17,374 nt of DNA from Candidatus Glassbacteria bacterium RIFCSPLOWO2_12_FULL_58_11 (GTDB lineage Bacteria; Gemmatimonadota; Glassbacteria; GWA2-58-10). A program made the position numbers and the translations under genes. This document shows, piece after piece, positions 6,806-13,523 of the stretch. Each line of letters opens with the position of its first letter. The stretch's first letter is position 1. The stretch covers positions 1-17,374 of the forward strand of contig MFIX01000226.1 in the NCBI GenBank assembly GCA_001780825.1. Direction: 5' to 3'. Below the pieces are notes generated by a model, which worked only from the letters and a program-made list of their open reading frames with translations, ran no database searches and was not told where the DNA came from.

Positions 6806-7251
6806 TCAATACTCCAGTGTGTAGTTGCTTCTGTCCGGGAAGTGTTCAGGGGGGCAAATCGAGCGACAAAGTTTTTTCTAAGGAGGAAGCTCCGCTGGGG
6901 TTCCGGTCTTGAATTATTACTGGCAACTTATCTATAGCAATTGCCAAAAGTATTTTCACTTTCCCAATAATCTTCATGGGATTAGGAGCGCTGTTGAGCT
7001 CCCGGGTTCCGGCAATTGCTATAGATCAATATAACTTTGATGCAAACCCGGGGAGCACCTGATTTCCTTTGCAAGATACAATGAAGCGTGACGGCTATTA
7101 CTAGACTCCGGCTGCAAAATGCGACCGGGATAACTCTTCCGGATAGGCCAGCCATTCCAGGTCGAATCCAAAGCGCAAGGTCTTTTGGCAACCACTAAAA
7201 TTACGCAAAAATCGAGCCGAAAATCGCCGCCCCCCGGCCTTCCGCTTCAGT
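6806..7251. other. 446-bp noncoding gap containing a 16-bp inverted-repeat element
   Basis: The gap lies between two minus-strand genes and upstream of the lipoprotein gene. I see no convincing coding sequence; the small frame at 6982-7191 has neither a ribosome site nor recognisable protein character. The notable content is the inverted-repeat pair at 6930-7026. No clear promoter for the lipoprotein gene could be picked. Confidence 0.6.
6930..7026. mobile_element. MITE-like element or operator pair: 16-bp perfect inverted repeats
   Basis: ATCTATAGCAATTGCC (6930-6945) and its exact reverse complement (7011-7026) flank 65 nt of AT-richer sequence. Length (97 bp), perfect termini and noncoding location fit a small non-autonomous inverted-repeat element. 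No convincing target-site duplication is visible and no matching transposase lies in the window. A pair of operator sites is the main alternative. Confidence 0.4.
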
Positions 7252-8136
7252 CTACAGACGGTCCTGGTAAGCCAGAAACAGCGCCCGGTAATATTTCATT
7301 ACCCGCAGCGGGTCCGCGCTGGCCGGGATTTCCGCGCAGCAGTAACCTTTATAGCCGATCCCGTTCAGCAGCTCGAAAAATTTCCTCCAGGGGTAATCCT
7401 CGACGAACAGGTCGCGCATGTGTACGAAATGGATCCTCTTCCCCAGCAGCGCAAAATTATGCTCCAGGCCCCCATCTTCGAGGTCGCTCTCATTACTGTT
7501 CCAACAAACATATACGTTCGGACTGGCGCATTGTTCCATGATTGCATGATAAACCGGAACCCGGTTGGTTTCCTGCCCGTGCACCTCGACCCGGACCTCC
7601 ACTCCCAGGTCTGCCGCGGCGCGGCCCACCTCGGTAAGGCCCGCGGCGATCTGGGCGATGGTTTTATCCCGCGGGATGCCCTTGTCCTCGTGCAGGTGGT
7701 TGGGCCGCACTTTGATCCCATCGCAGCCTAAATCCGCTGCCAGTCTGGCGTACTCTTTCGTCCCCTCGATATGGTTTTTCAGCTCGGAAGGGTCCGGGCT
7801 GTCGTACTCGAAAGCGCTCCCCAGGCTGGCCAGGCGGACCGGCGAGTCCTCGAAGCTCTTACGCACCTCTCGGCGCTGCGGGCCGCTCAAGCTCACTTCA
7901 ACCCCGTGGGCGTGTGTGGTGCGCAACTCGACCGCCTCGAACCGGGCTTCCGTACAATTGGCGATAATGGTCGGCACATCCCATTCCGCGGCAAGCATAT
8001 AGGTGACCAGCCCGACCCTGGGGCCATCCGCGAAAGCGGGTTTCGCGGTCTGGGCTTTTGCCTGAGCGGTGACACCCAGGGCGCCCAGTACGCCGGGTAT
8101 GGCGGCCATCAACTCGCGCCGGCTGATTCCCTGCAT
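7252..8136 (-). CDS. Tat-signal sugar phosphate isomerase/epimerase-like protein (second copy of the fold)
   Basis: A 294-residue protein. The leader has SRRELMAAIPGVLGALG and then AQAKAQ, a twin-arginine signal with a likely cleavage site near residue 28. The mature part is a xylose-isomerase-like TIM barrel: VRVEVHGQE, VCWNSNESD, HFVHMRD and CCAEIPAS carry the expected acidic and His ligands, with N/S where many relatives have Asp. The substrate is unknown. ATG 8136 is preceded by GGAGAA at a good distance; the in-frame ATG at 8178 has no such site. It is not a close copy of the plus-strand isomerase at 2667; only the fold and export signal are shared. Confidence 0.87.
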   Translation of the reverse strand: MQGISRRELMAAIPGVLGALGVTAQAKAQTAKPAFADGPRVGLVTYMLAAEWDVPTIIANCTEARFEAVELRTTHAHGVEVSLSGPQRREVRKSFEDSPVRLASLGSAFEYDSPDPSELKNHIEGTKEYARLAADLGCDGIKVRPNHLHEDKGIPRDKTIAQIAAGLTEVGRAAADLGVEVRVEVHGQETNRVPVYHAIMEQCASPNVYVCWNSNESDLEDGGLEHNFALLGKRIHFVHMRDLFVEDYPWRKFFELLNGIGYKGYCCAEIPASADPLRVMKYYRALFLAYQDRL

Positions 8137-8354
8137 GGCTTTCTCCTGCTGGTAGGTGGTGATTCCAATCCGGATCAAGATGCTTTTTCAAAGATAAGCA
8201 ATTACTTTTTCCGGCGAAAGGCCTTTTGTTAACCGGACGGATGATGGGGTAATAATCCCGGATTGGTATTGTTCGTTCCGGGCAAGCCGCCAGGGTTGCT
8301 CCCTGTGTCGGGGCGGGAGAGGTACGATGAGCAATAGCGTTATGCTTCAGGCCC

Positions 8355-9335
8355 TTAGAATGTCTGGTCTTTGAATATATTAAGCAACATGAGCAGATCG
8401 AAAATATTGAGCTTGCCGTTTTCATCTACATCGTTTGCTGAATCCACGGGCTGGCTTTCCGGGTCGGAGAGGGCCCGCAGCAGGTTCAGCAAATCAAATA
8501 TGTTTATTTTCCCATCCTCATTCGTATCGCCGCGCAAGGCGCGCACGGGGCTGCCGGAAAAGATAATTTCCCCGAAGCGGTCCGGGTCGTGGAAGGTATC
8601 GCCGCTGACCGGACTCCAGGCTGAATATTCAGCCAGCTTGGTATTACGCTCCGGCAGGTCGATCCGGTAGAGGTTAAGCCGCCAACTGTCGCCCTCCTGC
8701 GGCGGGGTATGGGGAGCGTCAGCCAATTCAGCAAACGGCATGGCCAGTTCCACGGTCCAGCAGCTGTCTTTGTCTCCGGGCTGATTGACGGTCCCCTCGA
8801 CTGATACCGCACTTTTCAGCAATAAGCTGTTCCAGGCCAGATCGACGCTTCTTCCGCTGGAGGAGCGCCGGATATTACCATCCCACAGCGTACCCCGAGG
8901 GCTGATTTCCAGTTCCAGATATGTTTCCGTATCGCCGTCCGGGTTGAAAAACGCCTCCGCCACCTCCTCATTGTAGAGCGGGTCATCTCTGCCGGTCAGC
9001 GTGCCCCAGATATCTGCATCTACGCATTTCCAGGAGATATAGAGATAGGTGTCATCCCACATCAGACGGCACTCGGTGGACTGTTGCGGCTCAGCGCCAT
9101 CTTTATAGCCGGCCAGCTTAAAGCTGTCGCAGGCCGACCAGTCCGCTTCATCCAACCGTCCGTCGATCTCGACCGGCGCGGTAGTCCGCCGGACGCTAAG
9201 GCTTCTAGAAGGCGGCGCCGCAGTTTCCGCGGCCGCGTACCCATAGAACCCGGTCCAGGCGACCACTGCCGCCAGCAGCAGAATTATCGCTTTACAGCCG
9301 TTCAATTGATCCGCTTCCATTCCAGCCATGCGCAT
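8355..9335 (-). CDS. Secreted CBM9-like protein with C-terminal dockerin
   Basis: A 326-residue secreted protein. A signal peptide spans about residues 12-37 (KAIILLLAAVVAW, cleavage near AAA-ET). Residues about 45-255 match the carbohydrate-binding family 9-like domain found in polysaccharide-active proteins: VEIDGRLDEADW, RLMWDDTYLYISW, VDADI, RDDPLYNEEVAEAFFNP, YLELEISPRGTLWD. Residues about 268-326 are a type I dockerin with two calcium loops (DTNEDGKINIFD and DVDENGKLNIFD), each followed by LLxLL. No catalytic domain is present, so a binding or surface-attachment role is inferred. ATG 9335 has AAGGA 11 nt upstream, slightly long; ATG 9329 or 9320 are alternatives. Confidence 0.87.
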   Translation of the reverse strand: MRMAGMEADQLNGCKAIILLLAAVVAWTGFYGYAAAETAAPPSRSLSVRRTTAPVEIDGRLDEADWSACDSFKLAGYKDGAEPQQSTECRLMWDDTYLYISWKCVDADIWGTLTGRDDPLYNEEVAEAFFNPDGDTETYLELEISPRGTLWDGNIRRSSSGRSVDLAWNSLLLKSAVSVEGTVNQPGDKDSCWTVELAMPFAELADAPHTPPQEGDSWRLNLYRIDLPERNTKLAEYSAWSPVSGDTFHDPDRFGEIIFSGSPVRALRGDTNEDGKINIFDLLNLLRALSDPESQPVDSANDVDENGKLNIFDLLMLLNIFKDQTF

Positions 9336-9941
9336 TTCGTCAGTGGTCCTTTTTTAAAATGATTTCCGGTCTTCCCGGACAAGCCGGACCTGCCCGACCG
9401 GCAACTGAAAATGCCGGAGCAGTCTCATAGTTCGTCCAGCTAAGCTTGAAGCCGGTGATTGCCGGCCTTTCCGCGCCAAGATATCCATTCTCAGCGGGAG
9501 TTTCAATGTTTTTCCCGGTCTGAGCAACGGCATAGAGACAAATTCCACCTAAGGCATACCTGGAAGCGGCATTTCCGGACCGTACAAAAGCATGGCCGCG
9601 CAATCCTGAACAGAGCATATAGTTTTATTATTATCAGATGCCGTCTGCAATCGAATCGCGAAAAAAACGTATTCGCTCGTTACCGGCTGAGTCACAGTGT
9701 GCGGCTGGCGGAAGCTATCTCTTCATCAGCAGGCACGCGGCGTATCAGGCCGTAAAAGATAGGCATCCTTCTGAATCCGGCAGCTCATCCGGGTTAGCCG
9801 CCTTTCCTTGATTTTTGGGTGCTGTTTCATTAAATTTTTTTGGTTCAGGACCTTATGCGGTTGCCGTTCAGCGGAGGAACAAATCTCCAGCCGGACAGGA
9901 GCGTTAATCGGACCAGAATCCAAATCAAATCAAAGGGGCTG
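9336..9941. other. 606-bp noncoding gap between divergent genes
   Basis: This gap separates the minus-strand CBM9-dockerin gene from korA. Small frames on both strands (9340-9618 minus, 9459-9755 plus) have low-complexity basic translations and no ribosome sites, so I do not call genes. A candidate korA promoter is at 9808-9836. The rest holds nothing I can assign. Confidence 0.6.
9808..9836 (+). promoter_or_regulatory. Candidate promoter for korAB
   Basis: TTGATT (9808-9813) and TAAATT (9831-9836) are 17 nt apart; the -10 box is identical to that of the candidate LOG promoter. Each hexamer matches 4 of 6 consensus bases. The predicted leader is about 100 nt. Confidence 0.4.
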
Positions 9942-11663
9942 ATGGTGGCAAAGGAACTCACAATTTTACTGGGTGGCTCGGCGGGCCAGGGGCTCCAGTC
10001 GATGGGACAGGTGCTCTCCCGGGCGCTCTCCAGGCTCGGCCTGCATGTTTTCGCCCTCCAGGACTATGAATCCCGGATCCGCGGCGGCCACGCCTTTTTC
10101 CAGCTCCGTACCGCCGGGCAGCGCCTGGATGCCCATGTGGATACCGTGAATATCCTGGTGGCTCTGGATGAGCAGACCCTGCTCATCCATGAAAAAGAGC
10201 TGGCTCCGGACGGGATTATCCTTTACGACAGCGACAAGATCAAGACCGAATACAGCGGGAAGAAATACCTGCCGCTCAAGCTTTCCACAATCAGCCGCGA
10301 ACAGGGCGGCAGCTCGGCGATGGCCAACACCGTGGCCCTGGGCGCGGTCTGGTCGATCATGGGTCTGGCGCTCGAAGTAGTCGAGGAGGTGCTGCAATCC
10401 TTCTTCGGGGCCAAGAGCGCGGAAATAGTCGAGAAGAATATTCAGGTTGCCCGTGTCGGCTTTCAACTGGGAGCGGAAAAGCGCAGCCCGGTCTTTGCCC
10501 TCCAGCCGCCGGGCGGGAAGAAGAGACTGGTGATCTCCGGCACGGAGGCCACCGGCCTGGGAGCGATCGCCGCCGATGTCCGCTTTTACAGCGCCTATCC
10601 GATGACTCCGGCCACCGGCGTGATGGAATTTATCATGGACCACAGCAAGGACTACGGGATAGTGGTCGAGCAGGCCGAGGACGAGATTTCAGCGATCAAC
10701 ATGGCCCTGGCCGCCTCCTATATGGGGGTGCGCAGCATGGTCGGCACTTCCGGCGGCGGGTTTTCGCTGATGGTCGAGGGGCTCGGGCTGGGAGGGATCC
10801 TGGAGCTCCCGCTGGTGATCTTCGAGGCCCAACGTCCGGGCCCGGCCACGGGCTTGCCCACCCGCACCGAACAGAGCGACCTCCTGTTCGCTGTCTTCGC
10901 CTCGCAGAGCGAGTTCCCGCGCGTGGTCCTGGCTCCCTGGACCCCGGAGTCCTCTTTCAGCCTGACCGCCGAGGCTTTCAACCTGGCCGACCGCCTTCAG
11001 ACCCCGGTGATTATCCTGAGCGACCACCATCTGGCCAGCTCCTATTGGACTGTCGATGATCTGCCCAGCGCTGCGGTCAGCGTGGACCGTGGGGCGCTGG
11101 CTTCCGCGAAGGAGCTCGGCTCAGGCTCTGAGTACCTGCGCTACCGCCTGACCGAAACCGGAGCCTCTCCAAGGGCCTGGCCCGGCCAGGGCAGCGCGCT
11201 GGTGGTCTCCAGCGGGGATGAGCACGATGAGAGCGGCCATGTCACCGAGGACCCGGTCCTGCGCACCGCCATGGTGGACAAGCGCTGGAAAAAACTCGAG
11301 CTGGCCGGGACCGACCCCGGTCTCGAGGCGGATCTGCAAAAAGGCGCCGATACGGTGCTTATCGGCTGGGGTTCGACCTATGGAGCCCTGCGCGAGGCCG
11401 TGGACCGGAAACGGGCGCAGGGAGAAAAAATCTCCTTTATCCAGATCTATCGTCTCTGGCCTTTCCCGGCCGCGGAGCTGCAGAAGCGGGTGGCGGGACA
11501 CGCCAGGATCGTGGTCGCCGAGAATAACTCTATCGGCCAGCTGGCCCGCCTGATACGCATGGAGACCGGTCTGACGGTTGATCAGAACGTGCTCAAGTAT
11601 GACGGGCGGCCGTTCAGTGTGGACAGAATATTCAAATCACTCACTCAGGGAGTGCGCGCTTAA
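9942..11663 (+). CDS. korA: 2-oxoacid:ferredoxin oxidoreductase, fused gamma-alpha subunit
   Basis: A 573-residue cytoplasmic protein. Residues about 1-185 form the gamma domain (LLGGSAGQGLQSMGQVLSRA, then YESRIRGGHAFFQLR). Residues about 200-400 form the alpha pyrimidine-binding domain (AYPMTPATGVMEFIMDHS, VVEQAEDEISAINMALAASY, GTSGGGFSLMVEGLG, QRPGPATGLPTRTEQSDL). The rest is the C-terminal domain (LIGWGSTYGALREAV). With KorB it oxidatively decarboxylates a 2-oxoacid to an acyl-CoA, reducing ferredoxin, or runs in reverse. 2-Oxoglutarate is the usual substrate of this arrangement but cannot be proven. ATG 9942 is chosen because conserved sequence starts right there (KELTILLGGSAGQG) and AGGGG lies just upstream; an in-frame extension to 9840 adds 34 non-conserved residues. 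Its TAA overlaps the korB ATG by one base. Confidence 0.93.
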   Translation: MVAKELTILLGGSAGQGLQSMGQVLSRALSRLGLHVFALQDYESRIRGGHAFFQLRTAGQRLDAHVDTVNILVALDEQTLLIHEKELAPDGIILYDSDKIKTEYSGKKYLPLKLSTISREQGGSSAMANTVALGAVWSIMGLALEVVEEVLQSFFGAKSAEIVEKNIQVARVGFQLGAEKRSPVFALQPPGGKKRLVISGTEATGLGAIAADVRFYSAYPMTPATGVMEFIMDHSKDYGIVVEQAEDEISAINMALAASYMGVRSMVGTSGGGFSLMVEGLGLGGILELPLVIFEAQRPGPATGLPTRTEQSDLLFAVFASQSEFPRVVLAPWTPESSFSLTAEAFNLADRLQTPVIILSDHHLASSYWTVDDLPSAAVSVDRGALASAKELGSGSEYLRYRLTETGASPRAWPGQGSALVVSSGDEHDESGHVTEDPVLRTAMVDKRWKKLELAGTDPGLEADLQKGADTVLIGWGSTYGALREAVDRKRAQGEKISFIQIYRLWPFPAAELQKRVAGHARIVVAENNSIGQLARLIRMETGLTVDQNVLKYDGRPFSVDRIFKSLTQGVRA

Positions 11664-12520
11664 TGGTCACCGTTATGGATTACAAGGGAATTGACACTAC
11701 CTGGTGCCCGGGGTGCGGTAATTTCGCCATCATTAACGGACTCAAGCAGGCACTGGCGGGTCTGGAAATCCAGCCGCATGAGGTGGTGATCTGCTCGGGT
11801 GTCGGCCAGGCGGCCAAGCTGCCCCTCTACATGAAATGCAACGCCTTCAACGGCCTTCACGGCCGGACGCTGACCTATGCCACCGGCGTGCAGCTTGTCA
11901 ACCCCGGGATCAAGACCATAGCGGTCGGGGGGGATGGAGACGGGTTCGCCGAGGGCGGTAACCATTTCCTGCATGCGATCCGCCGGAACCCCGATGTGGC
12001 GTATTTCGCCCACAACAACCAGGTTTACGGCCTGACCAAGGGCCAGGCCTCGCCGACCAGCGATCATGGCTTTGTCACTGTCACCACCCCCGAGGGGGTG
12101 TATCACGGCCGGTTCAATCCGGCAGCCGTGGCTGTGGCGCTCAATGCCGGCTTTGTCGCCCGGACCCACACCGGCGACATGGAGCACATGATCAAGATGA
12201 TGCAGCTGGCGCTTCGTCACCGCGGTTTTGCTTTCGTTGAGATCATGCAGCCCTGCGTGACTTACAACAAGGTGAATACCCTGAAATGGTACCGCGAAAA
12301 ATCCTACGATGTTTCCGCAGATAAAAATTTCGATCCCGCCGACCGGCAAGCGGCTTTTAAAAAGGCGCTCGAGTGGGAGGAATCTTTCCCGATCGGTTTG
12401 CTCTATAAGGCAGAGCGTACAGTCATGTCCGACAACATCCCGGCGCTCAAAGCTGGAGCGCTCAGCGCCAAGCCCTCGGCAGTCAGGGATGTCAGGCGCC
12501 TGATCGAAAGCTTCCGCTGA
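11663..12520 (+). CDS. korB: 2-oxoacid:ferredoxin oxidoreductase, beta (thiamine diphosphate) subunit
   Basis: A 285-residue protein of typical family length. Thiamine diphosphate and Mg binding is shown by GGDGDG (residues 89-94) and NNQVYGLTKGQASPTS (from 118). The proximal [4Fe-4S] cluster ligands are C15 and C18 in WCPGCGN, C44 in VICSGVG and C198 in MQPCVTYN. It forms the catalytic core with KorA. The start codon shares one base with the korA stop (TAATG), indicating translational coupling, and AGGGAG lies about 10 nt upstream. No ferredoxin-like delta subunit or ferredoxin gene is next to it, so the electron acceptor must be encoded elsewhere. Confidence 0.94.
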   Translation: MVTVMDYKGIDTTWCPGCGNFAIINGLKQALAGLEIQPHEVVICSGVGQAAKLPLYMKCNAFNGLHGRTLTYATGVQLVNPGIKTIAVGGDGDGFAEGGNHFLHAIRRNPDVAYFAHNNQVYGLTKGQASPTSDHGFVTVTTPEGVYHGRFNPAAVAVALNAGFVARTHTGDMEHMIKMMQLALRHRGFAFVEIMQPCVTYNKVNTLKWYREKSYDVSADKNFDPADRQAAFKKALEWEESFPIGLLYKAERTVMSDNIPALKAGALSAKPSAVRDVRRLIESFR

Positions 12521-12648
12521 GCGCGCGGCAAGGCCGGTTGTAACATCCGGAGGTTTTATAAGCGTGCTCCGGCTGGGATGGATTGCCCAGAATCCGCCGG
12601 CTGAGATTCGGGCTGCCGCGGGTGCGCTCCGGAATGACCGGCCAGGTA

Positions 12649-12677
12649 TTGTCTTGCAAAGAAGAATGTTATATAAT
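12649..12677 (+). promoter_or_regulatory. Candidate strong promoter with perfect TATAAT
   Basis: TTGTCT (12649-12654) lies exactly 17 nt from a consensus TATAAT (12672-12677) inside an AT-rich patch. It points at the small Cys-rich protein. Predicted transcription start is near 12684. Confidence 0.55.
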
Positions 12678-12819
12678 ATATGTATTGATCGGTCCACTTT
12701 TTAGGCCGGTCCGGCGGTTGATTTTTCAGTCAAGCCTCAAGGATTTGGCTATTTGCTGTTGTTTCAAGTGTTTACAGTTTCATGGTGCTAGTCGGTGTGA
12801 ACGAGGGGTGGACTTGCGT

Positions 12820-12864
12820 GAGCGGTTGAATTCCAGGAAAGCAGTCAAGATTTTCTTGCCGCTC
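12820..12864 (+). promoter_or_regulatory. Predicted leader RNA stem structure
   Basis: GAGCGG (12820-12825) pairs with CCGCTC (12859-12864). Inside, CAAGA (12846-12850) and TCTTG (12854-12858) form a hairpin stacked directly on the closing stem. It lies in the leader of the small Cys-rich gene. No known riboswitch consensus was recognised; covariation is unknown. Confidence 0.35.
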
Positions 12865-12962
12865 TGAATCAATAGTGAATGAAAAGTAACCCTGGAGTCG
12901 GAACGAGGAAGCAGGCGCGTATTATCGGACCAATTGAAGCCATGAATTATGGGAGCTGCACC

Positions 12963-13130
12963 GTGGAACAGGAATATTTCAACTTATTAAAGCAGGAACT
13001 GGAAAAAAATAGTAAGCAGGTTTTGCTTAACTGTGCGAATTGCCAGCGTACATGCGAGCAGTCGCCGGAAGAGACGGTAGAATGCCTGGCTAATCTGCTC
13101 ACCATAGAATACCTGTTGGACCACAACTGA
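12963..13130 (+). CDS. Small Cys-rich hypothetical protein
   Basis: A 55-residue protein I cannot assign. It has an amphipathic N-terminal helix (QEYFNLLKQELEKNSKQVLL), then CANCQRTC, a C-x2-C-x3-C cluster, a fourth Cys (TVEC) and a hydrophobic C-terminal helix (LANLLTIEYLLD). Four Cys suggest metal binding or redox activity. GTG 12963 is chosen because GGGAG lies 7 nt upstream. Longer in-frame starts at ATG 12942 and ATG 12879 (83 aa) lack a ribosome site but remain possible. It stands alone between korB and the FGE-like gene behind its own promoter. Coding status is supported by composition and the ribosome site only. Confidence 0.6.
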   Translation: MEQEYFNLLKQELEKNSKQVLLNCANCQRTCEQSPEETVECLANLLTIEYLLDHN

Positions 13131-13160
13131 GCCGGGCAATAGTACAAACTCCACGCTAGC

Positions 13161-13222
13161 CTTGCTCCCGACGGATCGGGTTCCAGGATTTCCGGCTGCT
13201 GCCGTGGCAGGGATGACGGTCC
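13161..13222. repeat. Degenerate dispersed-repeat-like segment
   Basis: A CCCGA-cgga-TCGGG hairpin (13167-13180) is followed by TTCCAGGATTTCCGGCTG and then a GCAGGGATGACGG end. The order resembles the widespread intergenic 'GGATTCCCGC...GCGGGAATGACGG' type of repeat. A looser relative is at about 12575-12645. Confidence 0.35.
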
Positions 13223-13355
13223 GGTGTTATTTATGTTTCCCGCTCTAAGTGCGGATCTTAACCGCGGCCTGCCGCATTCATTATATCTCCCCCCCTGTTT
13301 GCCAAATCCCGGATATATCTTTGTCGGTTTCGTAAATAGTCTGGAGAATCTTTGC

Positions 13356-13385
13356 TTGACTGAGAGGCTGTCTGGGGATTATTTT
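13356..13385 (+). promoter_or_regulatory. Candidate promoter for the FGE-like lipoprotein gene
   Basis: TTGACT (13356-13361) and TATTTT (13380-13385) are 18 nt apart, 5 of 6 and 4 of 6 consensus matches. The predicted leader is about 130 nt. Confidence 0.35.
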
Positions 13386-13523
13386 ATCCTCACAAGCCAT
13401 TGGCTCTTTCACAGTTATTTCTCCTCGGCGGAGCGGGGTCCGATGGCCCGGGGGCGCCTGGCGGTCAGGGGAGCGGGCGAACCGGGTTGCGCAATGCGTA
13501 AGCATATTAATTTCAAGGGAAAT

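Larger units (their letters stand above)
12521..12962. other. 442-bp gap with strong promoter and leader
   Basis: The gap after korB holds a degenerate dispersed-repeat-like stretch (about 12575-12645), a promoter (12649-12677) and a leader of over 250 nt before the next likely start. The open frame at 12583-12867 spans the promoter, has no ribosome site and reads as non-protein-like, so it is not called. Confidence 0.55.
13131..13523. other. 393-bp noncoding gap with degenerate repeat and candidate promoter
   Basis: The reading frame of the following gene is open through much of this gap, but the signal peptide and ribosome site place the true start at 13524. A degenerate dispersed-repeat-like segment lies at about 13161-13222 and a candidate promoter at 13356-13385. 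Nothing else was recognised. Confidence 0.55.

Noticed and set aside
6982..7191. 69-codon minus-strand frame overlapping the inverted-repeat element
   Set aside because: It runs into the right inverted repeat, has no ribosome site and no protein-like character.
9459..9755. 98-codon plus-strand frame in the korA upstream gap
   Set aside because: No ribosome site, basic low-information translation and no recognisable motif.
11660..12697. 345-codon minus-strand open frame
   Set aside because: It is antisense to korB, which is unambiguous, and has no protein-like motif.
13224..13523. N-terminal 100-codon extension of the FGE-like lipoprotein
   Set aside because: The extension covers a repeat-like and promoter-like gap. 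The signal peptide and a ribosome site place the start at 13524.
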